Source: Tenrec ecaudatus
Taxonomy: Eukaryota; Chordata; Mammalia; Afrosoricida; Tenrecidae
Length of the DNA: 64,000 nucleotides
NCBI RefSeq assembly: GCF_050624435.1
Contig: NC_134530.1
Coordinates: 149,086,721 to 149,150,720, forward strand
Direction: 5' to 3'
Under the pieces are notes generated by a model, which saw nothing but the letters and a program-made list of their open reading frames with translations, was not told the DNA's origin and made no database searches. Below are positions 53,455 through 64,000 of the stretch, piece after piece (the first letter of the stretch is position 1; every line of letters begins with the position of its first letter). Position numbers and translations under genes: made by a program.

Positions 53455-54440
53455 CGGATTTATTTCTTTTAAAACAGGTTTTTATTGGGATCTGCTTCAC
53501 ACATCATACAATTTAATCTTTCGATCTTTTAAGAGTTGCACAATCATATCCCCAATCCATTTCAGAGCATTTTCCTCTCGTATTCACGGTTGTTAGCTCC
53601 CCATTCTCCTCCACCCTTCCCTGCCCCTCTTGAGTGACATCTACCTGTCTGTCCTGGGTCTTATATACAGAAAATCTTACCAAACACAAAGCAAGCAAGC
53701 AAACAAAAAATCCCAAACCAATGACTAGACACAACACAGAAAGACCTCTAAGAATATATTAAAAATTGAAAGAACTTTAAAATGTGTCACAAGGGAGATC
53801 AAATGATAATATATGACATTTTAACCTAAATAATCTCCTGTAGCTGACTTTACACTGCTCTCTGTCTGATATCAAGGTTAGTCATAGTCCTTGGCCATGA
53901 CCCGAGGGGATTCACCAGGGACTTCATCCATGTGGGAGCCACGTCAATCAATCTGGGCCTTCCACTCTCATCCATAGCCTTCTGCAAACCGAGTATTCAC
54001 AATGGAAGCCCTGGGACCGTTCCCTCCTTCGGATTTAGATCATATTTACAATCCTTGAATCACTCAGGTGGGTGTGCTTCTTCCATGATTATTTAGTTGA
54101 CGCCTCCCTTAGGAAGTTGCTTGTTTGAACACAAGCTTTTAAGATCCCAGATTCTATTCTTTCTGAAAGCCCGGCATCATCTGGTTTCTTCACCACACTT
54201 TGCTAGAGCACCCATGTCTTCAGTGATCTCTTTGAGGGCAAGCTTTGAGCAGGGCCATGTTATAATAACTAATTGTTTAAAAAAATGTTCTTACATTGGG
54301 GCTAGAATTAAATGTGAGCCCCCCCAATCCATTCACTTTTCTATGGTTTAAATATGTCTCTGGTACACTTTAGAGATATCTTTATCAATTTATGATAGGG
54401 AATATTATAAAACACCCCCCTTGGGACATCAGGTAATTCC
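53455..54440 (-). mobile_element. L1 3'UTR, antisense
   Basis: Begins with ttttaaaacaggtttttatt. It shares the gggagccacgtcaatcaatc and gatttagatcatatttacaa stretches, in antisense, with the L1 pieces near 59610 and 63445. Confidence 0.65.
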
Positions 54441-54487
54441 ATCGATAATGTCTATCAATAATTCATTTAGCCAATGGTATGTATTTT

Positions 54488-54680
54488 AAGGGGGCTCCCT
54501 CACGGCATAGTGGTTCTGTGTTGGGCTGCTGGGGAAAGACGGGGTTTCCTCTCCAATCCTGAAAGGGTCGGAGTCTTGGAAGCTCAAGGGGGTAGTTCTA
54601 GCCTGTTGCATATGGTTGCTATGAGTCGGCATCAGCTGGAAGGCAGTGTGTTTGTTTGCTTGGTTTGGGTTTTTAAAATT
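54488..54680 (+). repeat. AfroSINE
   Basis: ggctccctcacggcatagtg to tatgagtcggcatcagctgg. Confidence 0.8.
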
Positions 54681-54765
54681 TAGAGCCCTGTTGACGAAAG
54701 AAAATGATATAGGCCAGTTGCAGACTGCAACACATGAATTGTTGACTTGTACAGATTAAACTCTT

Positions 54766-54854
54766 TTTTTTTTTTGCCCTAATCATTTTCTTTTTTTTTT
54801 AATCTTTTTTTTTTTTAATTTTAACAATTTATTAGGGGCTCATACAATTCCTAT
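54766..54854 (-). mobile_element. Chimeric L1 3' end with two A tracts
   Basis: A perfect 14-bp duplication cagattaaactctt is at 54752-54765 and 54855-54868. On the - strand the insert reads L1 3' end, A tract, gatt, A tract, gaaaatgattagggc, A tract. Confidence 0.8.
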
Positions 54855-54869
54855 CAGATTAAACTCTTA

Positions 54870-56110
54870 AGTGACTGGGCACTATTTACACAACAATGGG
54901 GGTTGGTGATAGGGAAATATTTTGATGAACACTTATTTACAAAGGCAGAAGCATGCATACAAGATCAATACATGTCATAAGAAAGCAAGGAGGGCATTAA
55001 AGTAATAAATATATGGTAGCCCCAGGCTACCATTCATTAGGGACACTCGGAGCAAGAGCTCTGAACCAAAGTTCAATGACGGCTAATCCCGTCACCTTGG
55101 GAGAGCAGTCACCTGCTCAGACCAGTGCATTTCAGCCTTAAGTCCAAAGAAGTACGTTGATTCCGCAAATCTGCTACAGGTGTGCTTGAAAGTAAAGCCC
55201 ACATTATTTAGTGGGGTTTCCACATTGAATCCTTCTGGGGTGGGCTATGAAGGATGTTGTATCCCTCAAAGGGACAAGGTGCTAAGTCCCAGTAGTCTGT
55301 AACACACGGCCTGGGTCACCAAGGGATGGGTAGAAAGTAGGTCCAATGTGTCCAATTGGGGGCACGGTATTGGGGTCTCTCCCGTTGGGCTCTGTATAAA
55401 GTGTTGTGTCTTTTCCCAAGGGGAGGCTGCTTTCCCACCGGATACTTTTCAACATTCCAGTTTTCAGCAAGATTAAAAAGAAGTGCCAAGGGGTAAGAAG
55501 TTCTGAGGCAATTGATTGGTGGGTCCCAGGTCTCTACATCCTGCAATTGGAGGAGCCAGAGGGCTTCGCAGACCCTTGGAGTAAGGTGGGACGGGGTCCT
55601 TCGCTGCTCCACCCCACACACAGCCCAGGCTCAGACACAGCGTCCCTTGGAGACATTGGGCAACAGTTTGGCGCGTGCGTTTCCACCCAAGCAGCTCTGC
55701 ATCCGATTTCAGGGCTCAGGCTCACGCACGTGGCTGACGGTGGTCCCAAACAGATGTGTTTGTGTTTCGGCGGCAGGCAGCCACTGTGGCTGTTCGCCAC
55801 GGGAGAGCTATGCTTTGCACCTGATTTCATCCAAGGGCTAGGTAATGAGTTAGCTCCCCTCAGACAATCAAGTCCACATGCTTCCTCCAACCGCCCTCCC
55901 TTGGTCATTCGTGGGGACGTGGCTCTGTGAAGCTCGTTAGAAAGAGCCGTGGCTCAAATGATGACCCCACGGGTGCTTTTCCTGTAGCGCCTGACACCAC
56001 AAACCTGTGTGGACTGAAGGGTGCGCTGTGGTCCGTTTGTTCACCACCTGGCCGTCGGTCAGGTTGTCAAACTGCGCTAGCTTGTGTGTTGCTGTAATCT
56101 TAGAAGCTAT
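54870..56110. other. Intergenic DNA with a 174-codon open frame
   Basis: An open frame at 55406-55930 (+) has no resemblance I recognise and is opposed by antisense frames. No repeat could be named. Confidence 0.35.
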
Positions 56111-56129
56111 GCTGACAATATATTTTAAA

Positions 56130-56783
56130 TTCTATTATTTATTTATTTATAATCATTTCATTAGGGGCTCATACAACTCTTATCACAATCCATACACGCA
56201 TCAATTGTGTAAAGCACATTTGTACATTCGTTGACCTCATCATTCTCAAAACATTTGCTCTCCACTTAAACCCCTGGCATCAGCTCCTCATTTGTGCCCT
56301 CTCTCCCAGCCCCCTACTCCCTCATGAAGCCTTGATGATTTATAAATTATTATTTTGTCATATTTTGCACTGTCTGATGTCTCCCTTCACCTACTTTTCT
56401 GTTGTCCGTCCCCCAGGGAGGAGGTTATATGTAGATGCTTGTAATCGGTTCCCTCTTTCTACCCCACCCTCCTTCCACCCTCCCAGTATCGCCACTCTCA
56501 CCACTGGTCCTGAAGGGATCATCCGCCCTGGATTCCCTGTGTTTCCAGTTCCTATCTGTACCAGTGTCCATCCTCTGGTCTAGCCAGATTTGTAAGGTAG
56601 AATTGGGATCATGATAGTGGGGGAGGAGGAAGCATTTAGGAACTACAGGAAAGTTATATGTTTCATCATTGCTACACTGCACCCTGATTGGCTCGTCTCC
56701 TCCCCACAACTCTTCCGTAAGGGGATGTCAAATTGTGTACAGATGGGCTTTGGGTCCCCAGTCCACACTCTCCCTTATTCACA
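56130..56783 (-). mobile_element. L1 3' end, antisense, with target duplication
   Basis: Antisense 3'UTR (cattaggggctcatacaact onward). gctgacaatatattttaaa (56111-56129) and gctgacaatattttaaa (56784-56800) differ by one TA unit. Confidence 0.85.
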
Positions 56784-57144
56784 GCTGACAATATTTTAAA
56801 CCATGGCTCATGACCAATTTTTCAAAAGACCCCAGCAGGGTCTCCCATGGTAGACAAGTTTCAGCAGAGATCTAGACTAAGATAGATAGAAGGAAGGACC
56901 TAGGACCCTACCTCTGAGACGCATGGCCAGTGACAGCCTCATCAATGGCAACGGGACGTTAGTGGATAGAGTGCTAAGAGAGGAGCACCTTGGTTGGAAG
57001 GCACTCAAGATACAGCCGGCAAAGAGCTGCCTCCTCAAAGCAGAGTCCACCTTCAGGACGTGGCTGGAGCAGAGCTTCCCAGACCTGCATTTGCTGATGT
57101 GTGCAGCATGGCTCAAACTCAGAGGACACAACCGCACAAGAAAA

Positions 57145-57325
57145 ATCCCAAACTCACGTCCATCGTGTCAATTCCAATACATAGTAACCCTACAGGACAG
57201 AGTAGCACTACTCCTTAGGGTTTTTGAGGCTGCAAATCGTTACGGCAGCAGACAGTCTTTTCTTTCTCCCTAGGAGCGGCTGATGGGTTTGAACAGCTGA
57301 CTCAGGTTAACAGAGCCAACTTGTA
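57145..57325 (-). repeat. AfroSINE, antisense
   Basis: gtccatcgtgtcaattccaa to aggagcggctgatgggtttg; the head is degraded. Confidence 0.8.
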
Positions 57326-57351
57326 ACTGGCTCTGCAGCGTCAGGATCCTT

Positions 57352-57500
57352 GGGTAAAGCGGAGGGTCAGCGGGAAGACGGAAGGCCCTCAGTGCGATGG
57401 GTGGATGGACACCGGAGCCCAAACATGGCGGTGACTGTGAGGACGGGGCAGGGCCGTGGTCTTCGGTGTTTCTGTTCCATTGAAGGAGTCAGAACGGACA
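57352..57500 (+). mobile_element. RTE (BovB-type) LINE 3' fragment
   Basis: gtaaagcggagggtcagcgg, gaaggccctcagtgcgatgg and gtgaggacggggcagggccg match the end of the RTE reverse-transcriptase frame in sense. Confidence 0.62.
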
Positions 57501-58328
57501 GAGGGCATCTAACGATGGGGAGCTTTGTGCATGAACTCACCGCGGCTTCCCTAGGGCAGGCACTGGCAAGGAAAGGGTGTCTGCTCAGGCGAAGACCACG
57601 GTCCTCCACAAATCAGGCTTCTGAGAGACTCTGGTGGGAAAAATAACCAGAAGCCGCTTTTGAAAATGACCTCACATCCTGTTCTCAGCAGGGACTACCA
57701 TTAATTTCAGGGTAGGAGACGACTTGGCATCTTTCTGTTATTCTTAAAATAGAATAAATAAGCAGCTACTTTTTAAAAAATGGTTAAGATCCATAGTTTG
57801 AGTTATCATGGCTGACTGCTGATTTGCATCTATAGGATAAAGTATGCCCCCGTTCCAGAGGTTGACTCCTGGGAAGCTAGACTCACAAAGAACACAAATT
57901 TTCTTTTTCCAGCAGCAGGTGAGGAGGCAGTGGGACTTGCTGTCCACTCCCTCGAGGTGAGTGCCAGCCCCTTGCCCTCATTGGCAGGGCGAATATGTCC
58001 TGTTGGAAGCCAGTGGCCCGGACTGACTTTCTAGCGCGTGAGTTAAGCAGTCCTTGCAAAATCCTGTGCTTAGCAGGGTCCCAGATCTGGTGTAATTTCA
58101 CTGTCTTGAAATTGTTCACTTTTGAACAAACTGCCCTGTAGTTTCATCTTGCGCCGGACCAGGCAATTTCTGCAGCCTGCCCAGGCAATGGCTCTGTCCT
58201 GCATTCATCAAGCCTTTCCAAACCCGGCCCTTTCCGTATGGGCAAAGTGATCCAAAGTTTGCTCTAAAAATATGTGCACCCAGTGTGTGTTTGAGAAAGA
58301 GGTAGTATGTGGCTTTCTGTGCCCGTTT
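57501..58328. other. Intergenic DNA, nothing recognised
   Basis: About 0.8 kb with no nameable gene or repeat. Confidence 0.45.
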
Positions 58329-58522
58329 AAGGAGCTGCTGTGGGGACCTGTTGTAACCAAAGGTCAGCAGCTCAAACCTACCGGCCCCTCCTTGGGAGAC
58401 CGACGAAGCTTTCTGCTCCTGTGAAAAGGCACAGCCTCAGAAACCCACAGCGGCTGCCCTGCCCTGCAGGGTCTCTAAGAGTCAGAATCGACTTGATGGT
58501 AGGGGTTTGGTGCGGGTTCACG
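58329..58522 (+). repeat. AfroSINE
   Basis: aaggagctgctgtggggacc head, gtcagaatcgacttgatggt tail. Confidence 0.83.
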
Positions 58523-59287
58523 TCCTGTTTTAAAAAGCAGTATGTGCTAATCATGGACAAACGAGAAGGCACAGGTAGGAAGAACATCACCACCACCCCC
58601 TCACTCGTATAAGTTTGCTATGACTACCGGACAAAAGTCGCGCCCCCAGGGCTGTGTGCGCAGACAGGGCTTGATCCTCTCAGTGCTGAAAGGCAGACGT
58701 GTGCGCTCAGAGCCTTGCTCTCCTCCCTCATGCCTCCCAGCTCGTGGCGGCCGAGGTGTTTCTTGGCACGCAGATACACAGTGATGACACCATCAGATTG
58801 GACTAGGACCCGCCCCCCTCCGATGTGACTTGACATTCACTTACAAGGGTCTTCAAAGACCCTGTTTTTGAGTCCGATCACAGTCATAGGCAGGAAGAGG
58901 CTAATACAGCAACATTTGGGGGGTTGGGGTGGGTAGAGTGAGCACAGTTTAACCCATAGCATTACCACAAACTATATATTTAGTATTTTTTGATGCAAAT
59001 TTTTTGTTTTGTTCTATTTGATACCATTGGAAATATACTGAAATAATGTTTTGGAAAATGCTTTTAAAAAATTCCCAAGATAGCATAAACATTCTCCCTA
59101 TATCACCATTTTTCCTTCAAGAGCGTTTGTGATGGCTGCATAGTATTCCACGGAGCAAAAATACCATCGTTTGCTTTGTTGATCACTTGCTGTTGGGTGC
59201 TTTATGTTTATGACATGGACACTCCAAAGAGCACTCTTACAGACTAAAGCAAAACCACAATATTCTTTTCCTGAGGGGGACTCTGGG
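58523..59287. other. Intergenic DNA, nothing recognised
   Basis: No gene or clear repeat. 58970-59080 is AT-rich. Confidence 0.45.
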
Positions 59288-59482
59288 GAGGAGCCTAGAT
59301 GGTACAAGGGGTTCACAGTGGCTGTGATACCAGAGGTTGGTAGTTCGAACTCACCCAGTGGCTTCATAAAAGAAAGAGGTGGTGAACTGCTTATGTTAAG
59401 ATCACAAGCCAAGAAAACCCCATGGAGCAGTTCCCTCTGGGCCACATGGTGTTGCCGTCAGGAGCCGCTTGACAGCAGCTAA
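59288..59482 (+). repeat. AfroSINE, diverged
   Basis: gaggagcctagatggtacaa to ttggtagttcgaactcaccc; the tail is damaged. Confidence 0.75.
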
Positions 59483-59609
59483 TCATTCCAGGAAGTCTGA
59501 CTCAGTAAGACCTTCGGCACACTGTGCCCAATTGACCTCTGGAAAATGATGCTCATCTATAGTGAAGAAGGGAGGAAGGAAGTGGGTGAAGCAGAGGTGT
59601 AAGAAAGCA

Positions 59610-60357
59610 ACAAAGCCCACATGAAAGAAACACCCCAGTCTGTGTGATCATGAGGTGGTGATGGGATCAGGTACCTGGCATCTAAGATCCAGAGCAAAAA
59701 TCATAACCAAGGTGAATGGGGGGGCGGGGGCATGGAGTAGAGACCCAATACCCATCTGTAGACAATCAGACATCTCCCTACAAAGGGGTCACAGGGAAGA
59801 AATGAGCCAGTCAGGGTACCGTATAGCACCAATGAAACACACATTTTCCTCTAGTTCTTTGGTGCTTCCTTCCCCCCACTATTATGACCTCAATTCTACT
59901 TTACAAATCGGATTAGACCAGAACATTCACACTGCTACAGATAAGAGCCTGAAACACATGGAATCCAGGATAGATACCAACCCCACCCTCCAGGGCCAAC
60001 AATGAGAGCAGAAATACCAGGAATATTAGGGGAGGGTGCGGGGAGAAAGGGGGAATCGATCACAAGGATCAACCTAGAACTCCCTCTCAGGGGGACAAAC
60101 AATGGAAAAGTGGGTGAAGGGCGACGGAGAATGATGTAAGATATGGAAATAATAATCTGTAACTTATCAAGTGTTTGTGATGGAGGGCGGGGGAGAGAGG
60201 GGGAAGAAATGGGGAGCTGGTATCAGGGGCTCGAGCGGGAAGAGAATGCTTTGAAAATGAAGATTGCAGCATATGTGCAAATGTGCTTGACACACTGGAG
60301 GAATGTAGGGATTGTGATAAAAGATATGAGTCCCCAGAAAGATTTAATAAAGAAAAA
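59610..60357 (+). mobile_element. L1 3' end, sense
   Basis: Shares the same 3'UTR as the antisense copies (acatgaaagaaacaccccag onward) and ends in an AATAAAG A-rich tail at about 60345-60357. Confidence 0.75.
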
Positions 60358-60533
60358 AATGATGATGGCAAAAAATGTACCAAAAAAAGAGAAAGTGACA
60401 GATGGAAAGAGCTGGTCTCAGGTCTCTGGGCACATGGGCCAACAGTTGAACTCTCATTTGAATACCTATCAGGGCATATGACAGGGACTGCTTGCTCCAA
60501 ACCCCTGCAGAGGATGCTCAGTCTCAGCCTTGT

Positions 60534-61169
60534 TGTGATAGGTAGGTTTATTGTGCCAATCTGACCAATAGGAACACGTGGGATTAATCAGGTCTCAGTT
60601 TGATTGGAGGGAAAGAGATAAATGGGTCGGCGAACCCCACCCCTCTCTTGCTCTCTGGTGATTGAATCAGACCATCAGAAGGCTGCTTTAGCTAGTTCTC
60701 CGCCTCAACTTGTGAGCTACACTACCTGTGGGATAGCCAACCCGTGGATCATGTAGCTAGAGCTGAGGTTCCTTCGAGACCTACTTCCCCATGGTGCTGG
60801 TGTGTACATCATTTAAGCTTGAGGCTGGTGGATCCTGTCATATTGCATTGCTAGAGTTCAATATTTCATCCGGGCCTGCTTTGCTAAACTTCTGAGTTGC
60901 TGACTGTTGGTGACCCATCCTGCTGCTTGCCGCCTTTGGGTGGACTTTGCCTGCATTGGCTGAGAGAAGACTCAGCTGTTTCCTTGACCGTGAGTTGAAG
61001 GACTTTCAGTATATTAATTGTTCCAGGGAAGTGAGTTGAACTGAGCCCTCTGTACTGCTGTGTGGATGAATTAGATGTTATATTCCTTAGTTTTGTATAA
61101 ATCTATCTGTATATATATCTAATCATAAGTGTCCTGGTTTTGTTTCTCTAGAGAACCCTGCCTAACCCA
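60534..61169 (+). mobile_element. Solo LTR with 5-bp target duplication
   Basis: 636 bp, TGTGATAGG... to ...CCTAACCCA. Flanked by cttgt at 60529-60533 and 61170-61174. TG/CA ends and a 5-bp duplication fit an ERV-L/MaLR-type LTR. No internal viral region is present. Confidence 0.78.
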
Positions 61170-61174
61170 CTTGT

Positions 61175-61924
61175 ACTGTGTCCACCAGTGCTGCCACAGG
61201 CCCCGTGACCCACGGCTGTGGCCCAACAGGAGCTGTTTCATATGCAGCCGCTGTGGGAGGAGGTAGTGTTGTGAGCAGTGATGGGGGGAGGGTGCAGATG
61301 GCATGCATCCCTTGACGTCTTAGAGTGGAATAACCGCAGTGATGGTGCTGCCTCAGGGGAAAGACTGAAAACACTGGGTGTAATTGGTCACCGTCGTTGT
61401 ACCGAGTGCCACCCCGTCCTCCCCCATCCCCATGAGCTGTGGTGAGGAGGGTCTCTGCCTTGGCTGGTGAGAAGAGGTGAGCACACCTGAAGCGGGGCAG
61501 GGGCTGCACAGATCAGCACGGGCGCCTGTCCGCGGTAGGGGTGGCGGGGAGGGTGGCACCCTGTGGCTCCACCGGGTGACGCCACCCCTAGTGCTGCCTG
61601 TTATTGCTGGGCGCTGTGAAGCCGGTTTCCAACTCAGAATGATGCTGTGTTACAGAGGAGAACTGCTTGCCGGGGGGCCCAGCGGGTCTTTCTGCCGGGG
61701 CTTTTCACTGCCCCCCCTTCTGTGAACGGCCCATGGGCTGCTCCCACAGCTTCTTCTACTCTAGGATACTGGCCTGGTGTCCCTGGAACGGTGCCGCTGG
61801 GCGCTCAGCTTGGTTTAATGTCACTGGATGCTTTCCCAAGTGTCCTGAGACAGAGGAGGGTGGGGAGAAACATAATATTCTAAGCTCGACAGCTTCTGTC
61901 CAGGATCCTTGATGACACGTTGAG
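61175..61924. other. Intergenic DNA, nothing recognised
   Basis: GC-rich with overlapping chance frames on both strands. Confidence 0.45.
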
Positions 61925-62040
61925 TTGAGCCTTGGGCGACTAACCATGAGGTTGGGAGTTCAAACCCCCCAGCCTCGTGAGGGAGAGAGATGAAGCTGTC
62001 TCACTTCTTGCTTCTGAGATTTGCGATCTTAGAAATCCTG
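61925..62040 (+). repeat. AfroSINE, 5' part
   Basis: gactaaccatgaggttggga and gggagagagatgaagctgtc. The tail is lost. Confidence 0.7.
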
Positions 62041-63029
62041 TCCTTTCAGTTTGGGGGCAGGATCGGTGATGGTTTCCAACTGAGGCCTCGCCTGTCTGAT
62101 GATGGAGGGGCGCTGCCATATGCTTCTGAAGGCCTCTCTGAGATACAGATGCCTCCACTCTGGGCTGTGGTCAGGCCGGCTCCTCGAACTGGGGAGAGGA
62201 CAGGTGAGCAAGTGTTCCGGGTGGCACGTGACTCAAGTGGCATGGGAAGACCCCAAAGGCTCTTCAGCACCTCCAGGGCTTCCGGTGACTCGGAGTGCCC
62301 GGCAGGGAAGGGAGAAGGTTCCGGGTCCTGGTTCATGCTTAGTGGCTTTGAAAGTACTCCCTGCTTTGAAAGACCCTTTCTTGCCTTGGCGATTTCCCAT
62401 CTCCTGGAGACATGAAATGTAATGAGTTACATGGCTTTCTCTGAAGTGCTTTCTGCTTCTGCCCCTAAACCACAGGTCCTCCCCTGGGAACCGGATGAAG
62501 CGCTGCTGACTGTGCCCAGCCACAGGCGGGACCCACCCAGGCTCCAGGCACCAGGGGCCAGCCCCTGGCTTCGGGTGCTTCCTCTCTAACCCCCACCCCA
62601 CCCCCGCCCCACCCTGTGAAAGAACAAAGGGCCCCTGTCTCTGCTGGCCACCACGAAGCCTGGCTGCAGAGAGCAGCCCCATGGGCATGGCCTGCTGCCT
62701 TCCTCAGCTTTGGGCTTGTCCCTAAGTCGGCTTGGTAAAGAAGGCTTTCTCAGATTGCACGCTGTGGATCCGGTTTTAGGTTCTGTCACTTGTCCAAAAA
62801 GTACTCGGGTTTTCACTTTTCCATTGTATGAGGTTTCGCGGAAATTCTCACACCATTTGTGTGTAATGAACACAGTGAACTTAGTGTTTCGGCAGATGTG
62901 CTCTCGGGGACCTTGTGAGCAGTTTTCTCCTTCAAAAGGGACCAACCTTCGCAGGGGCTTGAGAAGCCCCACGTGGCCTCTCATGATGATGGCTGCCTTT
63001 GTGAACCCTTAATCAGAGGAAGCCCTCTA
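62041..63029. other. Intergenic DNA, nothing recognised
   Basis: About 1 kb, with only chance frames (the longest 151 codons on the - strand, 62233-62688). Confidence 0.45.
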
Positions 63030-63190
63030 CAGTAGCTCATTTAGCTCCTGCAGTAAGTGCTATGAGGAAGGCACTGCCCTCATCCCCTCCCCCCCCAAAA
63101 AAAGGAGAGTTGGGTGGGCTTAGAGGTTAAGTGGTTAGCCAAGTTCACACAGGCCAGGAAGCCAAGATGGCTCTGCTTGGCTCTCTGGGT
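63030..63190 (-). repeat. MIR, antisense, with C/A run
   Basis: gtaagtgctatgaggaaggc, then gcttagaggttaagtggtta. A ccccccccaaaaaaa run is at 63090-63104. Confidence 0.55.
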
Positions 63191-63204
63191 TGGCCCTCGG
63201 TTAA

Positions 63205-63300
63205 ATGCTGACTTGTGCTTTGGGTTGCTAACTGCAAGGTCAGCAGTTTGAAACCGCCAGCCGCTCCGAGGGAGAAAGATGAGGCTCTCTACTCACCCTC
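63205..63300 (+). repeat. AfroSINE, 3'-truncated
   Basis: gggttgctaactgcaaggtc, gtttgaaaccgccagccgct, gagaaagatgaggctctcta: a well-kept 5' half only. Confidence 0.85.
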
Positions 63301-63444
63301 GTGGAGAGATCTCTGAGGAAACGAGGGCTAAGTGTGGTAAAGACCTCAGCGAGGTGTGCTGCAGAGCTGCCTGGCTGTCCGAATAGCGCCGAGGGTCTTA
63401 GAGGTCCGTCCCTCTCAAAACATGCAGGCAACGTGAGGTGTCAA

Positions 63445-63540
63445 TCAAGTCCACATGGAAGAAGCACACCAACCCGTGTGATTCAAGGACTATAAATAAT
63501 AAAATCCAAATCCAGAGGAGGATATAACACACGTACCTAC
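63445..63540 (+). mobile_element. L1 3'UTR fragment
   Basis: tcaagtccacatggaagaag, cccgtgtgattcaaggacta: same 3'UTR region as the copies at 59610 and 53455. 5'-truncated and without a visible tail. Confidence 0.5.
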
Positions 63541-64000
63541 GCAACTAGTAAAACTCAAACTGGGGTGATTGTGCGGGCGGAGGGGGGAACTGCAAGAACT
63601 TCTGAGGACAAGGAGAGTTGCAGTTTAACTTCACAGGTGGGGTTGAAGAGATGATTTGTTTTAAATAAAATTTCATTGAGCTGAGTTAGCCCTGGGGGTT
63701 CTGAGATGAAGCATGTTCCTGCCGTGCCTTGAAAGCACCATGAAATGAATGGAGAGTTAGAAACCGGGGTGGGGTGCGGGTGCCTCACCATAGAGACACA
63801 CGGGCTGAGAACTGCTGACTGCATAGACGCTCTGCCAGGGTGGGTAGGAAACTCGTGAGCTGTCAGCAGGGGACGGGAGCCGCTGGGGGAGGGCAGCTTG
63901 AACAGAAACAGGTGTGAGCGGGAGCTAGACTTTGTTCCACAGTGCTCAAGATGCAACGTGCTCCTCGGGAGTGGCCGGAGCAAGGCTTAGGAGGTGTGGG

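Noticed and set aside
55406-55930. 174-codon open frame on the + strand
   Set aside because: No recognisable domain, no splice or poly(A) context, and opposed by long antisense frames in GC-rich DNA. Treated as chance.

Overview
The window is mammalian nuclear DNA, most likely from an afrotherian. About 25 copies of a tRNA-derived SINE are spread through introns and intergenic DNA. Their body (an A-box/B-box-like head, the phrase gagaaagatgaggcttt, and a tail ending in ctatgagtcggaatcgactcga-type sequence) matches what I know as AfroSINE, a family confined to Afrotheria. Several hAT-type miniature elements with SPIN/URR1-like ends are also present. Among afrotherians I know SPIN elements only from tenrecs, so a tenrec (Echinops-like) genome is my best guess. 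That is an inference from remembered repeat families, not a database search.

Layout. 1-6573: HIPK1 intron, mostly an old antisense L1 broken up by younger insertions. 6574-26301: the last 13 coding exons of HIPK1 on the + strand (808 codons plus stop, from the kinase C-lobe to the C-terminus), with every reading frame restored by splicing. 26302 to about 30630: a long HIPK1 3'UTR with no recognised transposon, ending at an AATAAA. 32265-34522: the complete three-exon OLFML3 gene (406 aa, + strand). About 34.9-64 kb: intergenic DNA rich in SINEs, L1 3' ends, RTE pieces, hAT miniature elements and three LTR-like elements. HIPK1 followed by OLFML3 matches the human 1p13.2 order.

At 48427-50083 (- strand) lies an intronless SNAI1 (Snail) retrocopy. 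It has a poly(A) tract and a 17-bp target-site duplication. The reading frame is open from the ATG through zinc finger 3, then one nonsense codon removes zinc finger 4; beyond it the frame stays readable to the natural end.

Functionally, HIPK1 (nuclear kinase) and OLFML3 (secreted olfactomedin-domain protein) are neighbours without an evident shared pathway. The most informative features are the retrocopy and its nested insertion history, a GC-AG intron in HIPK1, and several mobile elements whose target duplications let the order of insertion be read directly.
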